From Sycon ciliatum (taxonomy: Eukaryota > Porifera > Calcarea > Leucosolenida > Sycettidae), in contig NW_027044571.1 of assembly GCF_964019385.1 (NCBI RefSeq), positions 29,283-93,282 on the forward strand: a DNA stretch of 64,000 nucleotides. Direction: 5' to 3'. Of the stretch, positions 22,164 through 32,057 are shown in pieces. The position numbers were made by a program, and so were the translations under genes. The notes beneath the pieces were generated by a model, which ran no database searches, was not told the DNA's origin, and worked only from the letters and a program-made list of their open reading frames with translations. The stretch's first letter is position 1, and the number at the start of each line of letters is the position of its first letter.

Positions 22164-22325
22164 TGGCAGCATGTTAAAAGCCGGAGGACACACTATGTTC
22201 GGAAACAGTGGCCCTTACTACAGCCTCCAAGGTTGCTAATGGTAGAGCTCTGGTTGGTTGTAGTAGTAAAGGGGCACTGTTTCCGAACATAGTGTGTCCT
22301 CCGCCTTGTAACATGTTGTCAAGCA
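22164..22325. mobile_element. fold-back MITE with CGGAGGACACACTATGTTC arms
   Basis: A ~162-bp near-palindrome: GCCGGAGGACACACTATGTT and its inverse TGTTTCCGAACATAGTGTGT enclose a ~60-bp centre, with outer AGCATGTTA/TAACATGTT. Pieces of the same family appear at 43965-44030 and 49083-49180 (CACTGTTTCCGAACACAGTG). Confidence 0.65.
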
Positions 22326-22337
22326 ACAACTACATGT

Positions 22338-22597
22338 AGCCCTTGGCGGATTATACTCGGTGAATTGCTGAATTATGCTTTCCATGATGCCCAAATTATG
22401 CCAGTGATTATGCTACATTATGCTGGAATTACTGATGCCAATGATGGTGCTATAATTATTATGCTGCGGTCCAATCTAATGGTATGGTGAACCAGTACAA
22501 ACAGACAGCCCTTGGCGGATTATGCTTGGTGAATTGCTGAATTATGGTTTCCAATATGCCCAAATTATGCCAGTGATAATTACCGGCATGCTACATC
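22338..22597. mobile_element. two adjacent ATTATGC-rich repeat copies, the second abutting the BEL LTR
   Basis: GCCCTTGGCGGATTAT, GGTGAATTGCTGAATTATG and CCCAAATTATGCCAGTGAT occur at 22338 and again at 22507. The second copy stops where the BEL/Pao 5' LTR begins. A relative with the GCATAATCCGCC end lies at about 35870-35940. Confidence 0.5.
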
Positions 22598-23012
22598 TGT
22601 CATGAATGTCACCACATCATGAAGACTACTTACGATGTCCAACGACGACTCTGATTACCCAGCTGATGGCACGCGTACATTGTGAATCCGAGTATTCCCA
22701 ATGTCGCCTCCATCTCATCATATAATTATACTCTCCTGCATGTTTGTCTCTGCTGCTCATCACAAACTACTTAGATCTGAACTTGTTTGCTTCTTCTCTG
22801 AATGCACTCGTTGCTAGCTGCCGAGATTTGTTTTCTTGTAGTTGCATCATTGCATTCCGCATGATCCGCGCTTGCATGATGCACGCACGCAGGCACACAC
22901 ATACGGTGGTGGTTGGCAAGTTTGGATTATGGTTGAAGGTGAAGTTTTTAGAAAGGAAACTGTGGTATGAGAATGAGTCTGATGAGTCTGTCTTCCCCTA
23001 CCGGTCTCGACA
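22598..23012 (+). repeat. 5' LTR of the BEL/Pao element
   Basis: Begins TGTCATGAATGTCACC, ends GTCTCGACA, and is followed by TGGTGCTGTAGAGACCAGG, the presumed primer-binding site. Matches 29199-29614 over its full length. Confidence 0.95.
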
Positions 23013-23071
23013 TGGTGCTGTAGAGACCAGGATTTGGAACCAACGCGTCCAACAACTTTCGTTTTTTTACG

Positions 23072-26000
23072 ATGGACGGAGAGGTTGAACAGACAACAAC
23101 GAACGATGGAGAGGAGTCCTTGGATCAGACGACTGAGAAGCAAAGCACATCTCACGTCCTGGACCAAGTGGTTTACAACGACCTAGTCAAGAAGCGAGGC
23201 AGGGCCAAGGGAAGGGTGACGCGAGTAAGGAGGAGGATCGAACATGAACTCCGTAAAACGGAGGAGAAATTCGTTAGTCTGTTGTCACTTCAGAGTGATG
23301 TTGAGAAAATCCTACCCTTGATTGACACAGTGAACGACCTGTCCGAGCAGATTGGTACCCTGCTGGAGAACTGCGAGGCAGACGAGCGTGTGGAAGACGC
23401 ACTAATTGATTTGGAAGCCTGGGATGATGGCTTTGACCACGAATGCACAAGTGTGTCGGACGCACGTGCACTACTCGACTATAGAGGGGTAGGGACACAT
23501 TCACCAGTGGTGACGGAGCTTGCTGCAGAGGCAGCAACACCCCAGAAGGCCACCCGGCACGATACAACACAGGAGGTAGTGGTCGTGGACAGTGATGGGA
23601 CGGACAGGCCCACGGGCGAACTGCTGGAATCAAAGGAATTGCCGGCAACAGGCACGGGCGACACGGAATCTGCTGCAGGCAGACTGGACAGCCCTAGCAC
23701 GGGTGTGGAGGCAAGGCGTAGCACAATGTCCACAGGCACGGACATCAGTGCTACTACTCAGAACCCTGTGGCTCAGGCTCAGCATACGGATACAACACAG
23801 GCCCAGCCAACTGTCCCGACACCAACCAATTCCCCAGACATGATACAGGCCATGGCATTAGCGGCAGCCCATGCTGCAACCGCGGCAGCTGGCCTCAGTA
23901 CTGCCCCACAGCCATCACGCCTCAACGTCCAGCTGCCAAAGCTGACTCTACCGTCCTTTTCTGGCAAGGTGATTGAGTGGCCAGAGTTTTGGGAGCGATT
24001 CCAGTCTTCCATCGACAACCAGCCCATTGCGGATGTCAGCAAGTTCTCATACCTGAAATCTTGCCTTTCCGGCGATGCGGCGAAGGCCATAGCGGGCATC
24101 TCATTGACAAGTGCAAACTATACCACCGTCAAGGATCTGTTGAAGACGAAGTATGGTTCAGCGGAGATCATCATTGCATCCCTGTACAGCCGTTTGGAAG
24201 CACTACCGGCACCACCCAACAGGCCCATGGAGATCCATCGAAGTTTCGAAACTGTGGAGTGTCTCCTTCGACAGCTGGAAACACAGGGAGAGAAGTTGGC
24301 AGATCAACGTCTCCTGTGCCAAAAGCTGTGGGGCAAGGTTCCACTCGAGGTTGCCACCAAGTTTGAGGAGTGGCGTGGTATCAGCAACGCCGGCCAGCCC
24401 TGGAAACTAACCACTCTACGAGAGTATATGGCCAAGTACACAACTCTACAAGAGCAACTCCGCCAGCGGACTGGCCAAGGCCCTCCGAACAAACCTGACG
24501 CTGTTGGAGTGCAGCCAAAGCAACTCTTTAGCACAGCGGATGCACTGGCAGCTCACCCTGATACCCAAGGACGACCACAACGTTCCCGTCGTGGTTGCAT
24601 ATTCTGCGATGGCCAACATATGGACAACAATTGCTCACGCTACACATCTTCTGCTGCCAGGAAACAACGATTAATGGAGCTACGTCGTTGCTTTATTTGC
24701 TTGGGTTCCGGTCACCGCAGCCAGGAATGTTACCGACGGCAAACACAGACCTGCCGGATGTGCAAGCGCCCAAGTCACCATCACCATACCATCTGCTTGC
24801 AGAGTCGCCAGCCATCTGGTGTAGGTTCGCATTCCACCCGACGAGCTGACGGTTCATCTTCCACGGCAGCGGTGGCAGCTTCTGACACTACAACCGCTAC
24901 GTGCACACCCACTCAGGTTCCAGGTCAGGCAGTTGCTTCGGACCAGACAGTTGCTTCGGACCAGTCATCGTGTCTCCTGCAAGCAACAGGATCAACTGTC
25001 ACACTCCAAACCGCCACAACGAATGTGCAAGGCAACAATGGTACAATCACCACCGCTCGCGTTCTTCTTGATTCAGGCAGCCATCGCACGTACTTCACGG
25101 AGGCTTTGGCAAGGCAGCTCTCCCTGCGCCATACTCGCCATGAATGGCTGTCCGTGTCAACCTTTGGTGCCACCAAACACCACACAGCACAGGTACCGAT
25201 CTCCGACCTGTTCGTTCATCTCAAGGATGGTACAACGAAGGCCATCGAAGGCAGCGTCTTACCGCACATCACAAACCCGGTTCTCCGTCCTGCGGTTGCA
25301 CACCCCGACATCACGACCTTGCAGCAACTGCAACACGACAACCAGTTAGCTGATGCGATTAACGCCGAAGATGAACGGCTAAAGATCGACATACTCATTG
25401 GGTCTGATTATCTGTGGGACTTCGTGCAGGGCCATGTGCAACCTCTACCATCAGGCCTCAACCTTCTGCCAACCTCCCTCGGCTACGTGGTCACCGGCAA
25501 GACGGACACCTCTCCCACCACTGCCCTACCGGCAACCACTCTGATCGCAGCCGCAGCCGACGTTTCACACGAGGAGGTTCTGCCTCTTAAGCAGTCCATT
25601 CCGGATTTGTGGAGCCTCGAAACGCTTGGGATAGAGCACCCGTCTCCCGTGAAAGACGATGACGTAGCCTTGCAACATTTCCACTCAACAGTGGAGTGCA
25701 CCGATAATCGCTACATCGTTCGCTGGCCATGGAACGGCCAGCAGCAGTTTCTCCCGGACAACTACGGATTGACGTTGGGCCGGTTCCGGACTCTATCGCG
25801 GCGGCTAAGCACCGACTCGTCACTACTTGAGCAGTATGACAAGGTGATCCAGCAGCAAGCCGACATGGGCATCATTGAGCAGATGACACCGGATTCTGTC
25901 ACTGGTCCGCAACTCCATTATCTACCCCACCAGCCAGTTCTAACTCCAACGAAGACGACGACCAAGTTGCGTGTCGTTTATGATGCCTCGGCCAAGGCAC

Positions 26001-29000
26001 GGCGTCACAACAAGAGCTTGAACAACTGTCTGCTACGTGGACCCGTGTTGCTCCCCAACCTTGCCGGAGTTCTTATGCGACTCCGCATCACACCCATTCT
26101 GCTGGTAGCCGATATCGAGAAGGCATTCTTGCAACTTGACATCTGGCCGCCAGACCGGGACGTGACACGCTTCCTATGGTATCGCGATCCAACTAATCCC
26201 ACAGCAACTCCGGACAACATCGCGGTCTATCGGTTTCGGAGAGTACCGTTCGGCATCGTGAGCAGTCCATTTCTGCTAGCGGCAACAATCCAACACCATC
26301 TAGCAAATGATGAAGATGCGGATGTCGGTCGCTTGGTGTCCCGCAATATCTACGTGGATAACGTATTCATCGGTGTCGACACCCCGGAAGAAGGGTACGA
26401 TATGTGCAACCGAACTACATCCGTATTCTCTCGCTCGTCCATGCGGCTACGTGAGTGGGCATCTAACAACAGCCACGCTACGACAGCTATGGATGCCAAG
26501 GAAAGGGCACAGGGCGACAGTGTCAACGTTCTTGGAATCACGTGGCACACCAAGGATGACAGTCTACAGCTCGCTTGTCCTCGAACCCAACCCAGCACCG
26601 ACCCGGTTTGGACTAAGCGCGCTGTCCTGAAGTATGCTGCATCATTGTACGATCCATTGGGACTGGTTGCTCCGGTCACATTTCGTATCAAGGTCTTCTT
26701 ACGCTCTCTGTGGCAAGCTGGTATGGACTGGGACACGGTCTTGACTGGACACCTACTGGACACCTGGCTGACCCTCCATGCAGCCTCGAGCGAGGTCAGC
26801 TCGTTATCGTTCCCCAGGCAAATCAACCCAATTGCTAATGGAACCGATGCTACCTACCAGCTACACGTCTTCACCGATGCGTCACAACTGGGCTTTGCAA
26901 CTGTGGTCTACCTCCGCACAACCATAGCCATGATGACAACCTGTGAGCTCCTCTTCGGCAAGACACGTCTTGCACCGCTGAAGTCCAAGGACGGCAAGCC
27001 TAACGGTCTCACCCTGCCACGGCTGGAACTACTTGGCGTGACGATTGGTTCACGGGCAGCCCGATTCTGCAAAGATGAACTCGATCTCCCACTTACCAGC
27101 ATCACCCTATGGACGGACGCGCGTTGTGTTCTGCATTGGATCAAATCATCCAAGCCACTGTCCGTATTCGTGGCCAACCGTGTGTCAGAGATTCGTACTT
27201 GCGGCGAGTTCTTGTCCTTCCGCCATGTTCCTGGAGAGTGCAACCCTGCTGATGTCGCTAGCCGAGGCGGTTTGGTGGCCGATCTTCAGGAGTCATGGTG
27301 GCACGGTCCGGACTGGTTACGTACCACATCAGATCACTGGCCAGACGAGGACCTCACACTCTCAGCTGACGAATCCGACCTAGCCAGCAAGGAGGAGCAA
27401 GCACCAACGCTTCATACCGCAAGCCTGGTGACTGGTGGCAGCGATCGTGCTACTGACCAACCTAGTCCACACACCATTCCATCTGGTCTCGGCAGCGTGC
27501 TTACGAGAGCAAGCAGTTTGAGGAAGGTCCTGAGAATCACTGCTCTGTGCATGAAGTTCCTGAAGAAACTGCGTCCCAACTCACCACGTCTCTCTCAGAT
27601 CAGCAACAGCTACGGCATCGTGTCACAAGACATACAGGCTGCGCGAGATTGGTGGACTCGAATGGTACAACGCGAGGCCTTCCCTGACATCTTCAAAGCT
27701 ATCAAGACCAATGCCAAGCACAGTTCAGTTGCTAACCTTGGTGTTGTGATCGACGACAACGGCATACTGCGATGCGCCGGAAGACTGAGCAACGCTGAAC
27801 TACCAACTAACCAGAAACTACCGAAGCTGCTACCAACGTATCACGCGTTCACGAAGCATGTCATCAGCGAAGTCCATGGACGGCTTCTGCATGCAGGTGT
27901 TCGACACACCCTGGCCCAGACAAGGCAAGAGTTCTGGATCATACGTGGCCGTGCTATCGTTCGCCGTATCCTGGATCAGTGCTCGGTTTGCCGAAGACAC
28001 GAAGGGCGTCCGTTCAAGTTGCCGTCCATGCCCCCATGGCCCAAGGAACGGATTACCAGAGCACTTCCATTCACGTACGTTGGTCTTGACTACCTCGGAC
28101 CGCTATTGATCCGCACCGGCACGGAGAAAGGCAAGGTATGGATCAACCTAGTAACCTGCCTAACCACACGAGCTGTACACCTGGACATAGTCTCTGGCCT
28201 ATCTGCAGCAGCCTTCTTGAACAGCATGAGACGGTTCGCAGCGAGACGAGGCAAGCCAAAGTCTATTGTGTGTGACAACGCACCCCAGTTCAAGTTGGTA
28301 CGCTCTGTCCTGGACGATCATCTGAAGCTGATTCTTGCCAACCCAGACCTGCTATCGTATCTCTCAACGGAGAATATCGAATGGAGCTTCACAACAGAGT
28401 TTGCGCCATGGAAGGGCGGTGTGTACGAGAGGCTGGTGAGCATTGTCAAGAGAGCCTTGAGGAAGAGTCTTGGAAGGTGCCTCCTGACTCTAGACCAGCT
28501 CGCAACCCTGACAGCCGAAGTGGAAGGCATGATCAATACGAGGCCGCTCACATATGTTGACGACGACGATGTGTCCTCATTCTCACCCCTGACACCGTCA
28601 CATTTCCTCTGTGGAGGAAGAACGGCAACCGGTTTTCAGACGGACAGCGACGAGGAGGACGGTCCGGAGACACCAGCAGCCAAGGTCACGAGGATGTGGA
28701 AACGGCAACAGATACAACTGGATGTAGCATGGAAGGTGTGGGAAGATGAGTACCTCCCTGCTCTGCGCGAAGCATCAATGAGTCAACACCGACAGTCACG
28801 GAGTAGCATCTCTCGGACACCAACAGTCGGAGAAGTGGTCGTAATCCAAGAGACCGGCCAGCCACGTGGAAGTTGGAGACTCGGCAGAGTGGTAGAAATC
28901 TTACCTGGAGTCGATGGCCAAGTCAGAGCTGTCAAGCTGAAGACGGCTAAATCGAAGGCAGTGTTGTCGAGACCGATCAGCAAGCTCTATCCGCTCGAGC

Positions 29001-29182
29001 TGCACGTTGTGGATGACGTCGGAGCAGTGGAGGCTGGTGATATGGAACACCGCCCGGCACCGGCGACGGCTATGGAACAGGCAATGGCGGACGAAGCTGC
29101 TCCAACCATGTTCCAGCCTAGGCGGGCAAATCGCAAAGCAGCAGAGAAGGCCCGTGAGCGTATCGCAGAGTGGGTAAGATAA
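23072..29182 (+). CDS. BEL/Pao gag-pol polyprotein (2036 aa)
   Basis: One uninterrupted frame from ATG 23072. Order, in approximate residues: coiled N-terminus (1-120); Gly/Thr-rich linker; gag-like DUF1759 block (~288-465, LPKLTLPSFSG); CCHC-type knuckles (~509-580, CFICLGSGHRSQEC); aspartic protease (~660-760, LLDSGSH); reverse transcriptase (~965-1160, ADIEKAFLQLD, catalytic YVDN at ~1094); RNase H region (VFTDAS ~1266, LWTDA ~1345); integrase zinc finger (H...H...CSVC, ~1596-1640); integrase core with D in VGLDYLG, D in CDNAPQF and E in GVYERLV (~1673, 1735, 1785); C-terminal DUF5641-type domain (~1917-2000). The second RT aspartate is Asn (YVDN), a variant I believe also occurs in some other BEL/Pao elements. 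The element is plausibly active; no envelope gene is present. Confidence 0.95.
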   Translation: MDGEVEQTTTNDGEESLDQTTEKQSTSHVLDQVVYNDLVKKRGRAKGRVTRVRRRIEHELRKTEEKFVSLLSLQSDVEKILPLIDTVNDLSEQIGTLLENCEADERVEDALIDLEAWDDGFDHECTSVSDARALLDYRGVGTHSPVVTELAAEAATPQKATRHDTTQEVVVVDSDGTDRPTGELLESKELPATGTGDTESAAGRLDSPSTGVEARRSTMSTGTDISATTQNPVAQAQHTDTTQAQPTVPTPTNSPDMIQAMALAAAHAATAAAGLSTAPQPSRLNVQLPKLTLPSFSGKVIEWPEFWERFQSSIDNQPIADVSKFSYLKSCLSGDAAKAIAGISLTSANYTTVKDLLKTKYGSAEIIIASLYSRLEALPAPPNRPMEIHRSFETVECLLRQLETQGEKLADQRLLCQKLWGKVPLEVATKFEEWRGISNAGQPWKLTTLREYMAKYTTLQEQLRQRTGQGPPNKPDAVGVQPKQLFSTADALAAHPDTQGRPQRSRRGCIFCDGQHMDNNCSRYTSSAARKQRLMELRRCFICLGSGHRSQECYRRQTQTCRMCKRPSHHHHTICLQSRQPSGVGSHSTRRADGSSSTAAVAASDTTTATCTPTQVPGQAVASDQTVASDQSSCLLQATGSTVTLQTATTNVQGNNGTITTARVLLDSGSHRTYFTEALARQLSLRHTRHEWLSVSTFGATKHHTAQVPISDLFVHLKDGTTKAIEGSVLPHITNPVLRPAVAHPDITTLQQLQHDNQLADAINAEDERLKIDILIGSDYLWDFVQGHVQPLPSGLNLLPTSLGYVVTGKTDTSPTTALPATTLIAAAADVSHEEVLPLKQSIPDLWSLETLGIEHPSPVKDDDVALQHFHSTVECTDNRYIVRWPWNGQQQFLPDNYGLTLGRFRTLSRRLSTDSSLLEQYDKVIQQQADMGIIEQMTPDSVTGPQLHYLPHQPVLTPTKTTTKLRVVYDASAKARRHNKSLNNCLLRGPVLLPNLAGVLMRLRITPILLVADIEKAFLQLDIWPPDRDVTRFLWYRDPTNPTATPDNIAVYRFRRVPFGIVSSPFLLAATIQHHLANDEDADVGRLVSRNIYVDNVFIGVDTPEEGYDMCNRTTSVFSRSSMRLREWASNNSHATTAMDAKERAQGDSVNVLGITWHTKDDSLQLACPRTQPSTDPVWTKRAVLKYAASLYDPLGLVAPVTFRIKVFLRSLWQAGMDWDTVLTGHLLDTWLTLHAASSEVSSLSFPRQINPIANGTDATYQLHVFTDASQLGFATVVYLRTTIAMMTTCELLFGKTRLAPLKSKDGKPNGLTLPRLELLGVTIGSRAARFCKDELDLPLTSITLWTDARCVLHWIKSSKPLSVFVANRVSEIRTCGEFLSFRHVPGECNPADVASRGGLVADLQESWWHGPDWLRTTSDHWPDEDLTLSADESDLASKEEQAPTLHTASLVTGGSDRATDQPSPHTIPSGLGSVLTRASSLRKVLRITALCMKFLKKLRPNSPRLSQISNSYGIVSQDIQAARDWWTRMVQREAFPDIFKAIKTNAKHSSVANLGVVIDDNGILRCAGRLSNAELPTNQKLPKLLPTYHAFTKHVISEVHGRLLHAGVRHTLAQTRQEFWIIRGRAIVRRILDQCSVCRRHEGRPFKLPSMPPWPKERITRALPFTYVGLDYLGPLLIRTGTEKGKVWINLVTCLTTRAVHLDIVSGLSAAAFLNSMRRFAARRGKPKSIVCDNAPQFKLVRSVLDDHLKLILANPDLLSYLSTENIEWSFTTEFAPWKGGVYERLVSIVKRALRKSLGRCLLTLDQLATLTAEVEGMINTRPLTYVDDDDVSSFSPLTPSHFLCGGRTATGFQTDSDEEDGPETPAAKVTRMWKRQQIQLDVAWKVWEDEYLPALREASMSQHRQSRSSISRTPTVGEVVVIQETGQPRGSWRLGRVVEILPGVDGQVRAVKLKTAKSKAVLSRPISKLYPLELHVVDDVGAVEAGDMEHRPAPATAMEQAMADEAAPTMFQPRRANRKAAEKARERIAEWVR

Positions 29183-29198
29183 CTTTCGTTGTCGGGAA

Positions 29199-29614
29199 TG
29201 TCATGAATGTCACCACATCATGAAGACTACTTACGATGTCCAACGACGACTCTGATTACCCAGCTGATGGCACGCGTACATTGTGAATCCGAGTATTCCC
29301 AATGTCGCCTCCATCTCATCATATAATTATACTCTCCTGCATGTTTGTCTCTGCTGCTCATCACAAACTACTTAAATCTGAACTTGTTTGCTTCTTCTCT
29401 GAATGCACTCGTTGCTAGCTGCCGAGATTTGTTTTCTTGTAGTTGCATCATTGCATTCCGCATGATCCGCGCTTGCATGATGCACGCACGCACGCACACA
29501 GATACGGGGGTGGTTGGCAAGTTTTTGATTATGGTTGAAGGTGAAGTTTTTAGAAAGGAAACTGTGGTATGAGAATGAGTCTGATGAGTCTGTCTTCCCC
29601 TACCGTTCTCGACA
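29199..29614 (+). repeat. 3' LTR of the BEL/Pao element
   Basis: TGTCATGAATGTCACC to GTTCTCGACA. Differs from the 5' LTR by a handful of substitutions, mostly in the 29485-29530 stretch (for example CAGATACGGGGG against CACATACGGTGG). Confidence 0.95.
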
Positions 29615-29627
29615 AGAATCCTAAGAT

Positions 29628-29827
29628 NNNNNNNNNNNNNNNNNNNNNNNNNNNNNNNNNNNNNNNNNNNNNNNNNNNNNNNNNNNNNNNNNNNNNNNNN
29701 NNNNNNNNNNNNNNNNNNNNNNNNNNNNNNNNNNNNNNNNNNNNNNNNNNNNNNNNNNNNNNNNNNNNNNNNNNNNNNNNNNNNNNNNNNNNNNNNNNNN
29801 NNNNNNNNNNNNNNNNNNNNNNNNNNN
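29628..29827. other. assembly gap (200 N)
   Basis: Exactly 200 unknown bases, a conventional placeholder length, 13 bp after the BEL/Pao 3' LTR. Order and distance across it are not guaranteed. Confidence 1.
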
Positions 29828-30194
29828 TTTTTCTCCCCCCCCCCCATCTCCCGATAATTATTAGCCCCCGTTTTCTTTCGACGCGTTGCTGTGCAGTGAA
29901 GCCGAGACCCTACAATGTAGGTCGGTGGAGCACATCAGACCCCGTCACCACGTCCACGATTCATGCCTGCGATGCTGCAACGCTGCTTTGCATGTCATGA
30001 TTGGAAGCTATGGCCTTAGTAAAAAAAAAAAAAATTACGACGTTCGTTCTACCATACAACGGTCGCATGACAGTACGAGTACGTTGCTGGTGGTGATTAT
30101 TTTCCATAAATTATGTTTATTAATGCGATTAATAGTATAAGTGAAGCGGACATTACAAAATGATGAATGAGAATACATGTATCTAAAATGGTTG

Positions 30195-30230
30195 TTCCTA
30201 ATCGATTTTCTTGAGACTATCATCAGGGAA
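30195..30230 (-). ncRNA. minimal hammerhead motif, inverted arm of PLE copy B
   Basis: Reverse complement of the motif at 31572-31607 with all core positions retained. Confidence 0.5.
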
Positions 30231-30455
30231 AATCGTCTCACAATAGAGGCTATACGGAGAAACAAATTACTTATAGGTTATCGGATAGTGGGAAGTATAC
30301 ATGTACAAGGTGAGGTGTGAAAAAAACTAAAGTGGGAGAGAAGACGAAAGAAATTAGGAGAAAAGATGTGAAAGTGTTCTGACGGTGTGAGCTACTACAA
30401 AAGGTGAGTGAAATGAAGGCGTGGAAGCAGGTGAATGTGATAAAGTGAGGAACTG

Positions 30456-31306
30456 ATGTGTGCATGTCGTGTGTTTTTACGACTTCCATGGAAAGGTCAA
30501 ATTTCGCTGGATGTGGCCCGCGCCGTGAGGACTGTTGTCAGACAAACCTATTTTGCCACAGCATTGACAACAGTCTTTACTACGGCCCGTGCGTTCACGG
30601 CGAAGAAGGATGTTCTTCCTACCCAACTGATTAGCCATGTAATCTATCATTAATTATTTGAATGTCGGCATTGTGATAGCCGATATGTAGGAAGAACCCT
30701 TCAGCACCTGAACGCACGCGTCAAACAACATGTACCATTGTACCTATTGTCAGATGGAGCCAATCCCAGCGACCTGGACGAGGCCGTCCCCGCAAACAGG
30801 TGCCAGTTGCACAATTACAACAGAACCACACAGTACCGGTTGAACGTACTACAAGTACACAGGTACGTGAGACTGAAGGAAATGGCCAAACACAGGTACG
30901 GAGACCAGTAACAAGGAGCATGACTCGTGCGCTGGTAATGGCATCTACAACCGGACATGGACTGGCAGCGAGCAGTAGCGTGGGATTTTCGTTGGGTGCA
31001 GAGGACGGGATGGAAGAGGGAGAGGATGAGGAAGGTGAGAGCAGTGATGAAGAGAGTGAGTTGGACAACCAAGATGAAGATGACCGGACTGAAGGTGAGA
31101 CCACAACGAAAGGGTCAGCAATTAAGAAACACCTCTTGTCTAGTAGCCAATGCCGCTCAGTGTATGATGATTCATGCTTCACTGTTTTGTGTCGTGCTCG
31201 TAGGTTTCGTGAACTTAAGGTATTAGAAGCTGTTTTCATTCGTAAACACAATCCTTATCTATGCATTCAGAAAGAAAATGTCACAAAACTGAGACTCTTC
31301 ACCTAG
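30456..31306 (+). pseudogene. PLE linker, GIY-YIG endonuclease and AT-hook region, disrupted
   Basis: The first frame reads RVFLRLPWKGQISLDVARAV, then KKDVLPTQLISHVIYH, and stops. The GIY-YIG start continues after the stop (FECRHCDSRYVGRTLQHL, RVKQHVPLYLLS). A frameshift then moves to RPGRGRPRKQ (AT-hook). The frame ending at 31306 holds an acidic tract and the closing block (SAIKKHLLSSSQCRSVYDDS, then LKVLEAVFIRKHNPYLCIQ). Stop plus frameshift make it non-functional. Confidence 0.7.
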
Positions 31307-31571
31307 CATTCACACACGTATTCATTCGCATACACCTACACCTCACAGTTCCTCACTCTATCACATTCACCTGCTTCCACGCCTTCATTTCACTCACCTT
31401 TTGTAGTAGCTCACACCGTCAGAACACTCTCACATCTTTTCTTCTAATTTCTTTCGTCTTCTCTCCCACTTTAGTTTTTTTTCACACCTCACCTTGTACA
31501 TGTATACTTCCCACTATCCGATAACCTATAAGTAGTTTGTTTCTCCGTATAGCCTCTATTGTGAGACGATT

Positions 31572-31607
31572 TTCCCTGATGATAGTCTCAAGAAAATCGA
31601 TTAGGAA
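31572..31607 (+). ncRNA. minimal hammerhead motif in the 3' region of PLE copy B
   Basis: TTCC (stem I), CTGATGA, TAGTCTCAA (weak stem II), GAA, palindromic AATCGATT (stem III), A at the cleavage position, GGAA (stem I). Core intact but stem II is poor. An overlapping alternative fold pairs TGAGAC (31562-31567) with GTCTCA (31585-31590). Confidence 0.5.
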
Positions 31608-31756
31608 CAACCATTTTAGATACATGTATTCTCATTCATCATTTTGTGATGTCCGCTTCACTTATACTATTAATCTCATTAATAAAGTTATTGTCTCATC
31701 GTCGCCTTTTCAAATTGTGTTTATTTTATCTTTAACAGTGAGTTCAAAGTTTTACT

Positions 31757-31885
31757 GCTAGAGACAGTTTTGCCGTCTAGGTAGAGAGAGAGAGAATTGT
31801 ATAATAAAGTAACACGTTAGTTAGTTTCGAGTTGTTGGGTTGTTTTGCCTCCAGGCCCGCTACAAAATTGGTGGCAGCGGTTGTT
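31757..31885 (+). mobile_element. LTR tail with primer-binding-site-like sequence
   Basis: AATAAAGTAACACG (polyadenylation-signal-like), then GCCTCCAGGCCCGCTACA, then AAATTGGTGGCAGCGG. A CA end followed by TGGTGGCAGCGG looks like the junction between an LTR and its primer site. The phrase GCTACAAATTGGTGGCAGCGG recurs (with one extra A in the first copy) at 31940-31960. Only a fragment; no gag or pol follows. Confidence 0.35.
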
Positions 31886-32057
31886 AAAGTCAACTTTGTC
31901 CGATTCGACCCCACCTGTCTTACATTGGTAGCAATGGTGCTACAAATTGGTGGCAGCGGTAAATTCATTTTGTTTCATTCTATACCTAACGTTGTTACTT
32001 TACATGTTTCTCAGCCCCCATGGCTCAACCTGCTGCAGCTCCGTGCGACGAATCAAG

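Larger units (their letters stand above)
22598..29614 (+). mobile_element. BEL/Pao LTR retrotransposon, near intact
   Basis: Two ~415-bp LTRs (TGTCATGAATG...CTCGACA) bound a single 2036-codon gag-pol ORF. TGG follows directly after the 5' LTR, as expected for a tRNA primer site, and a short purine run CGGGAA precedes the 3' LTR. I count roughly 6-7 differences between the LTRs (under 2%), so it is young. No matching target-site duplication is visible (ACATC on the left, AGAAT on the right), and an assembly gap starts 13 bp beyond. Confidence 0.95.
30090..31700 (+). mobile_element. Penelope-like element copy B
   Basis: 30090-30450 is the inverse of about 31340-31700 (for example TTTCACACCTCACCTTGTAC and AGTGGGAGAGAAGACG on both arms). 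Between them lies the sense segment from the RT/endonuclease linker to the end of the protein. The right terminus AATAAAGTTATTGTCTCATCGTCGCC matches the other copies. Confidence 0.75.
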
